Origin: Apostichopus japonicus
Taxonomy: Eukaryota; Echinodermata; Holothuroidea; Aspidochirotida; Stichopodidae
Length of the DNA: 64,000 nucleotides
NCBI RefSeq assembly: GCF_037975245.1
Contig: NC_092579.1
Coordinates: 4,242,001-4,306,000, forward strand
Direction of reading: 5' to 3'
This document shows positions 23,793 through 38,377 of this stretch, in pieces. Numbering within the stretch: the first letter of the stretch is position 1; each line of letters opens with the position of its first letter. The translations under genes and the position numbers were made by a program. The notes below the pieces were generated by a model. It worked only from the letters and a program-made list of their open reading frames with translations, ran no database searches and was not told the DNA's origin.

Positions 23793-26154
23793 TCAAGGCA
23801 TTGTTCGAGCTTCTTGGTCAACTTGTATTATTAGCGATAAATGAAATTTCTGATCATTTAAATGTCATTAAAGATTTGAAAGGCTTTTGGTAGTCTGGAT
23901 GAACTGTAATTCATCTCAAGACCGGGCAGAAATATCATAAAAACCGTGAAATTATAAATTTGAAATATAATTATGCTCTTAATATTTATACAGACACAAA
24001 ATTACCCAGTGCCATTTTTTCTTCTACTAGTAAATATGGCGAAAATTTTCGGACGTTAAGTCAGCAAAATAAACCCCACTTGGAGGCCTGACATATCAAT
24101 GCATCTTAAAAAATGGTAAACTTATGACTGCTTACATCTCAATTTTCTTTCTTTACTTCCAAATTTCTTAAAACTACTCAAAACATACAAATCCAAGATT
24201 GTATACGATATTTACAAGAGAACTACAAGAGACAAGTTCTACAGTGTCTTCCTGAAGAAAGTGATGAGTTGAAAACTTAACATTGTTTGTGAAATGATTC
24301 CCAATTGGGTTGTCATAGTTTAGCGTCTCTCGCATTTTGTTGACGTCACTTTTAATGAATTGGCATGTATCTAAATGTGACATGTCGCTAGCAATTTGCG
24401 TCATTTCTTGCACATTGTCCTTGTCTGATGACGACAGCCAATGGAAAACCCAAAATCTTTACAGAGTGAAGTGGAATTTTACCCTAAGAAATATATAAAA
24501 GGGAGCCTTCGATAAAATATCTCATCCTCAGAAATTAATGGCTTCTTTTGACGAAAAAACAAAGAAAAAACAAACGGGCAAGGAAGACCTTGTAAGATTA
24601 GAATAAATTAACGTTGATGCAATTTGTATAAAATCTACATTGTTTCAGAAGACAATTATTAAGACAGAAACAATGATGTCAGAATTGAGTATAGAAAACA
24701 ATGCTTCTTTAGGATTTAATTTCCTGTAGATGTGTTGAAGATATCAAGGTATGTACTTTGAATCTAATTTGGCTCCATACAGAGAGTACAGGAGATTGTA
24801 GCATACGTGCAAAAAAGAAAACAGTTTAATGGCCACCAGCTGTATGAGATGCACAAAAGTATTTTTTCGCAAATTATTGTATCATACTTTGTACCTCTTA
24901 GTTCTTGGCAGCTTTCAGTGTATATTATTAACAGTAACAGCATCCACAAACCAGCATCCATTGTTTGAAACAAATTAAGCCATGTTTTTCCTCAAAATGT
25001 GTGACTTTTTTCTTGGTGATATGAAATGCAATTATAAGGTTTCAAATCATATAGCCAGTGCACAGTCCACCTTTCATAGCAATAAGTAATATAGAATGGA
25101 AGACAGAAAACCATATCCAAGACACTCTGCCAAATAATTATTCGTCTCTAACGTCACAGAGTCAAACTGTACAAATGGCCAATGATGTTACACTTTTGTA
25201 AACCAAACGATACCCAGCCATGTGGCGAATACCATATATAGTTTCCTTTTAAAAATTATACTCATAAACCTCTTTACAAAAATGTCTACATTTCCTTTCA
25301 AGCTGCTGTTAGCTTCCTCTTTCAATCTTATTTCAAACATTACGAATAGTAATAAATTCTTTCCTTATAATTATTCTGGACATGAGACATTTGTTTCCTT
25401 CCTCATCAAACCTCTGTCCATGATGTCATTGCGTCATTTCACTGCCATCTTTATAGCCTGGAGGAAATCCATCCCATACTCGGTTCTTCATCCTTATTAA
25501 ATAACTACAATATCCTTCTGCTGACATATCATGGACCCTGATCACCACCCTAACTACAGGACACCACCTCGGGGCATTGGACCGGTAGAATCACGTGACA
25601 CGATAGATTTGATAAGGCGATACCAGTGGCAGTCTTTAACCAACCTCGTAAACACTATCAAGGGATTAAACACTGCTTACCATCTTTCAACATATGCCAT
25701 ATCCGTTAATCCTGTAAGGCCGTGAGATATCACTCACATCGGACGGGACGAAGCCGTCTGACGTATTTTTTGTTTTGCGTTTTCCCTATTAAAACCACCT
25801 TGGAGAATTTCGAAACCATCTTTTATGACAGACAGGTCTTAGGAGAGATTAACTGCTTACAACAGCTTCAGTATAGAAGAAAGCTATTATATAGCAACTG
25901 ATGGGGGATGAATCAAAAAGAAAAAAAATGATCTAGGTTTGAAGTCACAAATATCACATAGGACTATTTAGACAGCTAGGCCACTGAAAGGTTCGAATGG
26001 AGCAGGTGAACATCTTAATAGAAAATTGCCAGGAAACATGTATATACCACACAGCCCATATGACATCAAATTATCATAAAATAATTTTAAAAAATGACAA
26101 AAATCTTAGCAGAATTTTGTGTTGGACTGTCATACGTACCTTAACGATGCAAGC

Positions 26155-26222
26155 TAGATATGGATATATATATGGATACATATAAATATGGATACATATG
26201 TGGATATATGGATATATCTATA
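26155..26222. repeat. GGATATA/GGATACATA repeat
   Basis: Irregular tandem of TATGGATATA and TATGGATACA words. Confidence 0.75.
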
Positions 26223-26969
26223 TACATGGAGAATACCAAAATGTCTATGCCATCTTATAAATCAGTAAAGTGGGTGCATTTATCAATGTGAAATGTCCAA
26301 TGCTAGGTGTCAAAACAAATTACATACAGGCACAGAAGAGGCCCCAGAGGTAGTTGCTGACACATTGAGATTACTGGGGGATGGGAGAGGGGAGGGTTGG
26401 TGAAAAGGGCCATCATCTCAGTCTGATGTTCAATGGTACAGTAAATATCGGAAATATTATTTTACTGGAAATTATTGAGGAAGGGGAGAGGATATCATAC
26501 TGTTGCTTTGAAGTCCTAAGAGTTGTTTTCAACCCTGGATTTTGCATTAATTAACTACAGTAATTTGTCATTCCTACTGAGCCATGTAATCTTCACACAA
26601 AATTGGATAAACCCCTCAATCTGGTTTTTAACAAAGATATGTACAAATAAAATTAATGAGCTGCCTACTGCCTTTCATAAGATTTAATCAAATCTAGCAT
26701 TTTGTGTCCCACAAATTTACTGTTGCCAGAGCTCTTTTAAACCTTTGACCCGATTTTCAAAATATTGGCATGTGTTTTTTCATGGTCTTATAATATTTCA
26801 GACAAGAGTTGTTTGAAGCTTAAATCTTTCCTTCATGGGTGAGGTACGGCAACACCAAATGGTGGCGTTCCAACAAAATATACAAAGTTAAAAGTTTTGA
26901 GGGCGCTAATTACTCTAAAAGCTACCATGATAGGAACATAGACTTACAACAATTCTACAGTGAACAAAA

Positions 26970-27031
26970 TTATATATATATATATATATACATTGTATAT
27001 ATATATAATGTATATAATATTCATTGTATAT
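26970..27031. repeat. (AT)n microsatellite
   Basis: Uninterrupted TATATA followed by imperfect GTATATA units. Confidence 0.9.
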
Positions 27032-28913
27032 ACATTGCATAGCCTATACTTTTCAAATAAGAACTGAGGTAAACATTGTTTTTGTCATAAGTGGTATACA
27101 GTACACTAAGTAAAATATACCAGCTAAAGTGAGAAGGTTAGGAACAAAAAAAAGCCCTGTTTATAAGTCCATGTAACACACTGGAGTGAGTTTAGGCAGA
27201 AAGTGGAACAGGGTAATTTATCAGATTGAAATGATTCATGACGTGTAAAAGCATTTGCAAGAAATATGATTGGATTAACTTTCCAGCCAACATGGACCAA
27301 AATGTGTACAAGAATGGGGGGATCTGCCTGCAAGAATAAATTACCAATCATCAGATATTTAATTTTTCGATCTGGGGCTGAGGACGTTGATGATCAATCC
27401 GGAAATAATGAAATATAGACTTATCTTGACACAAAAAATACTAGAAATTGAGCTAAAATTTCTGAACAAAATGTTCTTTAAGGTCAAATTTTTAGATAGC
27501 TATTGTTATATGTATATATGGTATTTATATTTTTGTAATAAACAGCTGGCCTAATAATTCATTGCCATATAAGCTAATCAAGGAAGCCTTAAGCAATGTT
27601 TGGCAATTAGGGAATCTTCCTTAAAAAATTCATTAAATTTCTCTTCTTTTCCCCCCCCCCCTTCCTTTTTATAAAACTGTTTTACCTTTAACCGAGTAAC
27701 CCCTTATAATGTGTCAGGTATGCTATATAGCTATGTATGAAACTTCACAACCAAAATGTTATAATCTCTCCGAAAAGATCATATCAGATATATACACCTC
27801 ACGTTCGATTGACTTTCGAGGCTCGAGTGTATAGTGGGTTACTTGGCTTTCCTGGTGCAGAGTGGCCAGATCTAATTGAGTCACACCTAAAACTTCACAA
27901 GTTACAGCTAACTAATCAATCCGACGAGGCAAGATCGAGAATCTCAACATTTCCCCACCTCGGCAGTTTTCCGACTGAACATCTGTCATCTCCGTGCATT
28001 TCTTCTAAATTTATCGCGTCGGTTACGAGTAAATATGAATGAGAGACAAGCGACTTCCTCTTATTCCTTTGGAGAAATGTTCCCTGGAAACATTTCACAA
28101 TCATCCGACTCCATCTCATTATGTACGCTCGATCCCAGAGCTTCTACTCTCGCTCCAAGCAGGTTTCTGGAACCTGCGTCGTGGCGAGATCTATGTCAGT
28201 GAAGCTATTTTGCGGGCACTTTCTTTCGTTTTTTGTTTTACCTATCTCACGTCTGATGTGCTAAAGTTATCTAATTTACTGGTTTCCGAAGATCCTCTTC
28301 TGCCAAAACCAGATCACTGATCACTTGGCGGATCTTTTCAAAGTGGAGCCGTGTAACTGAGGCAGGCATCCAGGTAATCTTCAAAGGAAAGCTAGGAGAT
28401 GGAATTATAAGACTTGTCTTCCTTGATATGATTCATACACACAATAATCTTTGAAACAGGTATAAGTGCCTTAGACGGAAAATTTCCCAATCCGATACGG
28501 TCGTTTGTTATTTACTGATGCAGTCGGCTTTACTTGGGAGGGGGGGCTGCAAATATCTCAAAATGTATCTGGTAGTTATGAAATATTGTGGTACATTAAT
28601 TGGCAGGACTTTTGGAACATTGTTATTTCTCTCGATATCAAACATTGCTAATGAATTGAAACTATGTTCTATAACTGTCAATAGCAGACGTGATAATAAA
28701 GTCTGGTTGCTTTATAACAAAAAAGGTAGACACATATACCATGAACGAATATAGATTAATTTTCATAGCTGAGGTTTCGATGTGCTAGCCAGCTATAATT
28801 TGCATGTATGCAAATTGAGTTGACACCTTTACTGTCATGTTGAGGCTAAGCCCGTAAAAATGGATTCCAAAGGGATTTGAAGCATTGTTTACTTAGCATA
28901 TAACATAGTCAAC

Positions 28914-29155
28914 AGTATGTATGTATTTTAGATCCTCCTGCAAGCTCAGGAACTTGCGAAGAAGCCATCATTGGCTTATCAAAGCCGCAAGCTGACCAAA
29001 GTCAGTCTCTTATTCTTATTTTAACATCCATGATTATGAATTGTCAATTGTCAACAACTCTGTAACTGGACGAAATACATTAATCTTGGAGTGACTCGAG
29101 GACCTTATGATTGATCCAACTGGTGTTAACCACTGAGCTAACACTCCTACAGTCA
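28914..29155 (-). mobile_element. Decayed tRNA-derived SINE, family 2
   Basis: On the plus strand it shows the GTATGTATGTAT tail, then 'caggaacttgcgaagaagcca' and 'gcaagctgaccaaagtcag', matching the element at 62011-62262 with many changes. It ends in a degraded B box (GATTGATCCAAC) and 'gttaaccactgagctaac'. An internal stretch around 29015-29070 does not match, so it is rearranged or heavily mutated. Confidence 0.7.
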
Positions 29156-32100
29156 AACTACTGCAAATGGTTGCTCAATGATCTAAAATCGAGGCCAAGC
29201 AATTAATTCTCGTTCTTGCTACTCGTATTTGGATTCCATTTGCTACCTTCTACTCGGATACACACTTGAGGATATTTTCTGTGAAACTATATTCTGAGAT
29301 TAGCATATACCTTGACAGTACCTTTAACAGGAAACTTGATTGGACGAACCATATTCTCTTACACTCTTGTTTTTTGTACGTACCCTTCCAAGTTTTTTAA
29401 CTCTTTCACTATCAGTTTTTATAAAACAAATATGCAAATTTTCCTAGGTTCCCCCCCACAGGGAGAGGTCATTGAAAAATATCAAGTATTTCTGGTCGTG
29501 AAGACCTTCTGCTGAGTACCCTTTTCAAGTGACTCGGGAGATAGTTTCGGTAAATTTCCCAAACCTGTTAGAATGTCCAATTATTTGGCTTCTTTGATCA
29601 ATCTTAACCTTAACCCATAGAGTGAACTCCAAATAAACTCTTAAAATACAAATTGACAGATCGTTCATTTTTATGTCACCCTCTATGGAGGTGACAAAAA
29701 GGTCGGGGAGAGGAGGGAGAGGGGGTAAACATCTTGGTACTGACAGTTTTAATGAATGTAGCTATTAGTACTGAATAACACCAAGTAGAGATAATTGTGA
29801 TGGTATATTATAAATAATCTTGGGCTTCAAATTTACTGTTGAACTTCTCAACCTTTAAACTACACCAAACTTTATTCTTTTCTCCAAAATACTGTTACGT
29901 GTCAAGCCCCCCCCCCCCAAAAAAAAAGAAACTTTGCTGTATAAAGTTCAATATTAATGGAATACACAACAAGCTAGAGCTTTCAAAACTTCATATTCAA
30001 TGCTGGTTCATAATTTTCAAATTATCATATTACTGTGTACAGTATGTCCCATATATACATATTGAGTGTAGTGAATGCTGGTACAGACTTTACATGGTAA
30101 TTATGCAGATTAGCAATTAAGCCATATAGATTGCAAAGTCATTGACAAAAAATCCCCCAAACTTGAAGCAGATGTTTCTTACAATGTACTCTGCTGTTCC
30201 TCTCTTACTTAGAATGCAGTGTGCAAACAAAGAGTGTACATCTGTAACAACCAATCTTGTAAAACACACTGCTGGAAATACAGCCTACACGTACACAATT
30301 AACGAAAACCAACATCGTACAATCACTTTATCGTCAACAAACCTTGAAGCAGGTGCCATATCTTAACTTTGGCACTTGGTAACTATGGCAACAGTCACAA
30401 ATACTTTCGAATTGGCTATGAATATTTTATGGTTGACGGCCTAAAATAAGGACCCAAGGCTATGGCTATGCCATCAGATTTAACACCGACTCTGGCCTGT
30501 GATTCTGTCAAAATATAATAGAAACAGGCGTTAAGGATCCCAGCTGTTCTACACATATTCAATATCCTTGTAGATGATATGTCCGCTGCACTGTTAATAA
30601 AGCTCACTCTCCAATGTGTTATTAAATAGCTATTAATTTCTAATTGCCGACGACCACCGAGTGAATGTTATCTCTGTTGACTGCTTTGCTACCTGGCAAT
30701 ATTGAATGAACAAGCTGTATGTATATAATCAAGCTTGCTGACTAATTCACCTTCCCAATGAATATCATATAGTGTGCAATATGTTCTGTTGTATAGTTTG
30801 GTCCTCCTGTCTTATGTGTTGAACTGGTATTGTAACACTTTAATACGAGTGCTGACATAATGGAATTAAGTAATCACAGTTTATCTAGAACTATGTACAA
30901 CATTTTACAGTGATTTCAGTTGAATGACTTGGCAAAAAGTCAAAGTTAGGACAAAACATTGGTAATTACACAATTTTGTGGGCTAGTAATTCGGTGTTAC
31001 CTTATTAAGGCCTAAAATAAGCAATTTTGATGAGCCTTACACTCCACGACATACTTTGCACATACTTAATAATGAGTTTCCACAGATTTATCAAAACTTC
31101 AAATGTGTACATCTTTGGAACAAACAGAGTTTTTGGAAAATTTCAACAGATTTTGAATGAGATTAGCTAGGTGTCCATAGACCTTAAATAAATAACATCT
31201 ACCAACAGATATAAAGGACAGTAGTCTAATGTAGAAATTACATTTACAAAAATTCTCGCAATCAGAAACCAGATTAAAGTTTTATTCTGACCAACATTTA
31301 GGTTTGCATCTATCGGGGTTTCCCTAAGGCAATAGATTCTGATTATCATATGAAGACAGGGAGGCCTGTAATATCGATTCAAAATCACATGTTCACACAG
31401 GACATTTCACAATGAATTCATCTCAAGTTAAATATATAACTCGAAGTCTCATAAAATCTTGGATAATTTCAGGCATACTTCTGTTATAATTTATGTTTGT
31501 TTCATTTATAAACATTTAATATTCTAAAATGAGAAAATTCTCCATATTCAGAAATCACAATGAACTGTAAAGTTGACTTTTGATGTTAGTCTCTTTTGGC
31601 CCCCCCCCCCCAACCCAGGAAAAATTAAGTACACACTTTACAGACTTGAGGCTCAATGTAACATCAAACAGAGTTTGCTTTGAATGTTAGAGCTTTATAG
31701 ATGAGTAGGCTCATCAAATCTATAAAACATCAAGGCTATATATAGGTATAAGTTCCCTCCCACTTTTTGAAAATACTTTTAAGAGTCATCTATTCTTATT
31801 GGAGTGAAAAAAATTGCAAAATAATTTTCTTCCTTCATTAATAGATTTTAACACTGTTTTTCCATTTTCATTTTTTTCTTCATTTTGGGTTTTTACTACC
31901 ACATCTCGTATCATAATTCTTGAGGTAAAATAACTAATATTGCCGGTTTAAATAGCTTCTCACTTTTAAAAAACTTCAAACATGACGTACCAAATCCATT
32001 TTGGTCCAACAAACTCACTTAAAATTGTCAAATGTTGTGTAGCTATTTATACAAGAAGTACTTTGGAAGTTGGTTCACCGTTAGGCTAGTAAAGCGTGCA

Positions 32101-35100
32101 TGATGCAATCGTTTTAAAATGCTCTATTTAATGCCTACCTTCAAACTAATACTATTTAGAGATCCTGCAGACACAAAGAATAAATATAAATATTGAAGAA
32201 GAAAAAAAAAAGGTTCAAAATTACAGGCAAGAATTGGCCAAAGTGACTAAAATCAATCAAAATACAAGTGGCTATTGTCTAAAGTAAAGTCATTGTAAAA
32301 CGGAGCTATTGAAAGCCTTTTCAAACAATTACATCATGAAATCTTTGACAGCATGCATGAACAATAAAGGGTGATCAGAATTAACAAACCTTTATATGTA
32401 CAGTAAGTTTTATAAACCAAACATACAAAAAAAATAGGACATTGTTCTAAGAAAATTAACAATTGGTTATTGTCTAGAATACAATCAATGCAACTTATGA
32501 AACTTTTGGAAGCCTTTCAAAGAATCTGTATGTCAAGAGCCATGAGCCATAAATATAATAAAAATAATCAGGGGTAAAAAATAAATAAAAAACCTGAACT
32601 AAGGTCCTAAATGACACATAAATAAGACCTTTCTTTGAGAGAAACTAACTTGAGACTCAGTTGTTTACAGTTAAAAATTCATGGATATAAAACTATATAT
32701 TTTATGCTTTTTATTTAAAGTAACTGCCCCCCCCCCCCAAAAAAAATGGTCAATCTAGGATTCATTAATAATCATGCATGAAAAATATTAGCATTCATGA
32801 GAAAACTTGGTTCTTAAATAGTTAAAAGCAGTTTGGAACACTCAAAGAGAGCCTTTTCCAATTCTAATGAATATGCATTACCATGCTCATCTTAAAAAAA
32901 GGAATATTAATGCAAAAAAACTTAGGAAAAAAGAAGTAGCATTGAATGTCAGACAGCAAAAAAATTCCTTCGAGATGAATTCCCTTAGATTCCGCTGCCG
33001 TGAAAGAATTTATATGCCATTTTTCTATGATACCTCTATTGATAAAATAGTCACCTACATTGAGAGTAGAAAAAGGTAAAGTCACCTGTCATCATACATT
33101 TGTTTCTCATGAATGATATTCAAATTGCTTACAGATCAAAACATACAGAAATGCTGACTCATTTTGATTCGCGATTGAAATGTTAGAGCAATGTTATCAG
33201 AGAATGAAAGATGTCCAAGAGGAAGCATAACAAGGACCCCTCCACTCCACTCCCCTACCTACCCCCTTTAATACCAGGAGGTTATACCACCTCTGACATG
33301 TCAGCTGTGGAAAAATATACTAGCTGGAAAATGGAAATCCTGGGAGAGGAATCACTTTAATAATGTCAACATTCAACATCCGAGAGAACTTATTCAACTG
33401 ACAGCTACAGAGAGAGAGAGAGAGCAAGACAGAGGGAATGGTACTTGGCTATATGGTTTCCATTGTGCACATCAGTTGGCACGGCTTTGACTTGTCGCCG
33501 AGAAAGATAGCGTCATTTCTACGGTAGATAGGGCGGTTTCCTTTCGAAGGGCCCCCAGCAGAAACGATAAAACTGCGCTGAGGGTATACACGACAAATCT
33601 GATTCATGTCATGTGGAAAACTGGAGTGCCATTATATCAATCCCGGTGGATTCTAGGGTACAACTGTAAGACGGAGTGTTATAGCTGTACTGTAGTGTTA
33701 GCTAGGGATTAGATATATATATATACTGTAGGTGTAAGGAAACAAGAAAATCATGTACATACGAACGTCGCTGAATCTTTGACTTTAACATTGCAAGTTT
33801 AATCTGCAGGGGACAATTATCGCGCAATTTTAAATGCATGGACTTCTTGTAAGTTGGTCCACTGGGAACCAAATCTTGTCAAACAAAATGTTGATGTTTT
33901 TAAAAATACATACAACAATATTGATTGTACCATTAAATAGTGGTACATTCTGTTTATTTAATCAAATTTAATGCATGATAATAGTTTCAGACTTTGATGA
34001 GGCGGTTTCTATGATTATGAACATCTCCCTTCTCTCTCTGTTTCTGGAGTCAAAATGAACCACAAGTTACTCTCCATACTGACTTCCTTGCCATTTCTTG
34101 AATTTCAAAAGCGACCGACATCTTTAAATTCTTCTACAGAGAGCGCAAACAAATACAGCGCCTGCAGAATTGTCTAGGAAATAAATGGTGGTTGGATAAT
34201 AATGATGAGAGCATAATTTTTCCGAGAGCAAAATCCGCAACCATAAACTTATCGGCGACTCATAAACAATTTCCTGATTGACTCGGTTGGGAGACGAGCC
34301 CAAGAAAATTACCCAAAATGTGGGTGTCTTTTTAATCAACTCCTAAATGGTGATTTGCACACACACTCCACAGACATATCACAGACTTCCAATCAATAAC
34401 TGTACAGCCAGACAGTCTTCATTTTATCTTAATTGTCCTTTTTCAAACTCACTAGGTCAACTTTCAATGATTTCTCTCCTTTTGCAAACTGAGATTTAGG
34501 GATGTGTTTGCTGAGACGGTCCATTGCGAAACAGAGCTATAGGATACGACCTGAGTGATATCAAAATGGCTGAAACTAATTTGTAATCAATTTAGAGATT
34601 TTTCTTCTCTGTCTATCTCTCTCTCTAATATTCATCAGTGTAAACATTTACTATGTTTTCCTCCCATTTTTACTGTTGTCCGCAGTCAATCCACAAGAAA
34701 ATTCTAAGTTAAAGGGAGGGGCGGGGGGGGGGGGTATTCCTTTATATAAAGAAAAAAATGATTAGATGAATATCACTCAGTTTGAATTCAGAATGAGGCT
34801 TGTTAGGTAAGCCCAGTGTTTATTCATATCAAAATGGATTATTGTATACCAATTATACACATCTACGTACTGTACCTCTGACATCTTCAGAACAGCAATT
34901 TTTGTGGTTATTTCATCTGTCATCCAGCACAATTAATTACCTCCGACCGGGGCACTTTCTGTCACTGGCATCTCGACATTCTATACTGGCCGCAAAACCC
35001 ACCAGTTATTTCCATGAACTTACCAAGGATTAATATTTATATGTACCTGTGCAATGACTTAAAGCAATATAGATGGACTGAATTTAATATGAAAAAGCCC

Positions 35101-35239
35101 CAAAATGAAGGTGGATTATGGAAATGTTGGCAGCCTCCCTCCTCACCCTGGTTTTACCTTCCCCACCCCTAACATCTCAAAACAACAGTTTTTCTAAACT
35201 ATTTGTGATAAATATGTAAAGTTGTTTGATACTATTCAT

Positions 35240-35505
35240 TTCTTATCCAATAATATCTACCCAGTCTTTCACCAACCTCTATCCTTTCCCCAGTCTTGCC
35301 CTTGTCCTACCCTCTTTTCCCCCCTCTGTCGATCAGTACCCTTTTCTCTGCTTCTACACGCCTAATGTCCACCTATATGCACATCCTTGTTCCCAACCAT
35401 GTTACTCCCACCCATCCGTACCCCATATACTACCTTATACCCTTCCCTACTGACACTATTTCCCCAGCCCCTGCCCGCTTCACACCCTTACCAAAATACA
35501 CTTAA
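35240..35505 (+). repeat. Pyrimidine-rich low-complexity stretch
   Basis: C/T-rich plus strand with frequent CCC and CTT words. Two overlapping open frames here are rich in Pro, Ser, Tyr and Leu, as expected from composition alone. Confidence 0.55.
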
Positions 35506-37804
35506 AAAATTGAATTAGCATGACTTGAACAAACATGTAGTTCTTCTATCCAGCTAGGGCTGAGATGAATTGAGTTGATAATTGCTTCTAACACAGATAG
35601 AAGAATTCATCCACTATAGATGAATCCAACAGTAAAATCAAATACTAACAACACTGACTGAGCAAATATTTTAAGGATTTCTTCCGGTTGTCTGAGGGGC
35701 AACTAGATCTTACTTTTTGATTACAGTCCAAAAAGCAAATTTGTTTTGTCAGAAAAAAAATGTTGCAATCCAGCAGAGCATGATCAACATACAGTATGTA
35801 AGCTGCTGGAGAAATGTGTAGGTTATTGGAAAACAGAAAACACCAGCTTTTTAGGGCCTGTAAAACTTGATCCCCCCTTCGGTTGGATCATATTAAAATA
35901 TTCCATTATTTTTTTTATATTTCCATCTCCAAAGGGATGAAGAGTGAACATCAATTTATCATAATCATTATACAGCTTAAAATGCAATCTAAATTTGATG
36001 TAAACAATTATAGTTATCTGAATAGAAAGTTGGTAATCCGAACGACCATATAAAGAAAAGTACATGCTGCTTTTAGCTTGTTATAAAAGAAGAAAATTAT
36101 TCACAGTACGAGGGCAAATCTTTCAACAAATTTGCCTGGTGTTGACATTTCCTAAACAGACACTTCATAACTGTGGGATTTGAAGTGAGTGTGTCGATCA
36201 GCCAGCCAATTTGCATATATTATTATGGATAGGGATACTACATTTTCAAGAAACATCCGTTTGTCATTTCGAAAATTGTCAAATTGCTAGTTAAAATCAA
36301 CGACCATAGCATATGTATCATGTATGTGTATATATTATTGAAATCGTAATATATAATAAATCATATAAAATGAGGAGTATGATTAGTAGAAGAATTTCTC
36401 TTGTTGTATTAGTATAGCTTTTACTCAATTTTCAAAAGATCCCAAACATGAATATTCATGTATGCAAATCCATGAGGGTGACCTATGTGATATAGCTATA
36501 TAGGTAACTATACTAGGTAAATGAGTATAAGTATGGACTCACTATTGTGTAGGCTTTTTCAAACTCCAATACATTTTGCGGGCAGTAGATATTAAGTCCA
36601 TAAATTAGTATGTATGAACTGGGCACTTAGTTACAGGTCTGTCTGTATGCCAACACTATTGTGAGAAAAACATCAGATTTAGCGATTTTTCCACTGCACT
36701 GCACAACTTTCTGCCTACATTTGACTTACAATGTTGCACTATTATGACTGAATGAAAGTCAATTAATGAAAGCAGTACAGTACTAAGATTCTAAGAAATC
36801 ACAACATAAGTCTGCTTGCATTGCTTATACATTAATTTTGGTATAAAGCACTTAGTACTAACACATACATGTGTCATATATCTACACAGTGTGTATCTGT
36901 GCATCTCATACAAGGTTTCACAGACATGGGCTGTTATTGATTTTGTGATTTACCGATACACATTCTTGTGAAAGAGCTGCTTCTTATAAAGTAACGTGTA
37001 CGCCTTCTTTTTATTAATGTGACAGTAAGTCTGTAGCTCTGCATATATTGTTGTAACATGAGTGGCTCTGCTGTTTAAGCATATAAGATAGTAACTATAG
37101 ATGTATCTTAGCTTTGACTGCACCTGTTATGTATTAGAAGCAGTAAATCAAACATAAGTTTAATAACGCTGAATTGATTTTTGTCATGTTTTCTTCGAAA
37201 AGTAATATTTCAAAGATGATTGAGAGCAGTGACATGTCAGTCGATAATAAGAAACAAACTTTTACTTTAACTTGATACTTCAAATCCATCTCCTTCAATC
37301 TAATTGCTTATGTCTCTCAGTTCCTGTGCATCATTTAAGATCATCAACAGTGCAAAAAAAAAATGGCTTCCATTCGTAATTCGTCATTTTGTAGTCAAGT
37401 CTATGATTTTAGCTATATAGCGAATTGAGAGTTTAAATATATCTACAACTCACAATCTAAAAGGACAGAAGGCTGATTTTGCGGAAAGTTGCAGCTATTC
37501 CTAAAGGAGTAATTCCCTCCTGCACAGATATTTTAATTACTCTCTTGCACACAGGAAATGACTGCTTCATCCTCCCACCTCTCAGGTGGAAACAAATTTT
37601 AAAAAATAAGACAGGTCAACACATTGTAGACTTCACAATCTGAGATCACAACATCATGGCTCTTGCAGAGCACATGCATGCGATGGATGTTTGCATTCAG
37701 TTTAGAAAAATGAGAGAAAAATGAGAGGCAGGCTGGCTTCTGTTATTGTCATTTGTAGAAGTCAGTCCATACACTTAGTGAGTCCATGCACAGTGGTCTG
37801 TACT

Positions 37805-38170
37805 CATATTGACCCTAATGGGTTTGTACTTGTACTGGAAGCATTTTGGAGTCTGGTATGGATACCAGTACAAGATGAAGTCGTACTCATACTTGTGTAC
37901 TTGTGTACTCACACTTCTAAACAGAGAAGTACCACTTGTACCACTTTGTGTAAGTCTGTTTCTAACATTGTACTAAAACATATTGACCCTAATGGCTTTG
38001 TACTCGAAGCATTTGGAGTCTGTTATGGCATTGGATACCAGTACAAGATTAAATAGTACTCTTACTTGTGTGTGCTTACAGCCTTGTACTCACACTCCTT
38101 TACAGAGAAGAAACACTTGTACTTGTACTCAAGCTATTGAACAATTCTGTTTGTAAAATTGTACTGAAAC
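37805..38170. repeat. Diverged tandem duplication, period about 174 bp
   Basis: CATATTGACCCTAATGG at 37805 recurs at 37979. Both units continue through 'agcatttt(g)gagtctg', 'ggataccagtacaagat', 'acttgtgt', 'cagagaag' and 'aacattgtact/aaaattgtact', with indels. Both are rich in GTACT words. The open frame over the first unit is repeat-derived. Confidence 0.75.
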
Positions 38171-38346
38171 AGAGGTACTGTTTATTTTTATTAAACTATG
38201 TCAGTGTGACCAGATCTAGTGACAAAAACATAGTAAAAGTAGGCAGATTAATGTATGTATATCTAATACGAGTCTGTTCATTATTCATAATTAATTACAT
38301 ATATACAGGATCATGGGTATGTTACACTACACATTCACATTTTTGA

Positions 38347-38377
38347 ATTATTATTATTAATATTATTATTATTTTTT
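38347..38377. repeat. (ATT)n tract
   Basis: Short ATT/TTA run. It may be a LINE or SINE tail, but no element was recognised beside it. Confidence 0.6.

Noticed and set aside
27737-28320. Two overlapping open frames of 93-101 codons on the plus strand as a nested gene
   Set aside because: No recognisable domain, no splice or codon pattern supporting coding, and a length within chance for this much intronic DNA.
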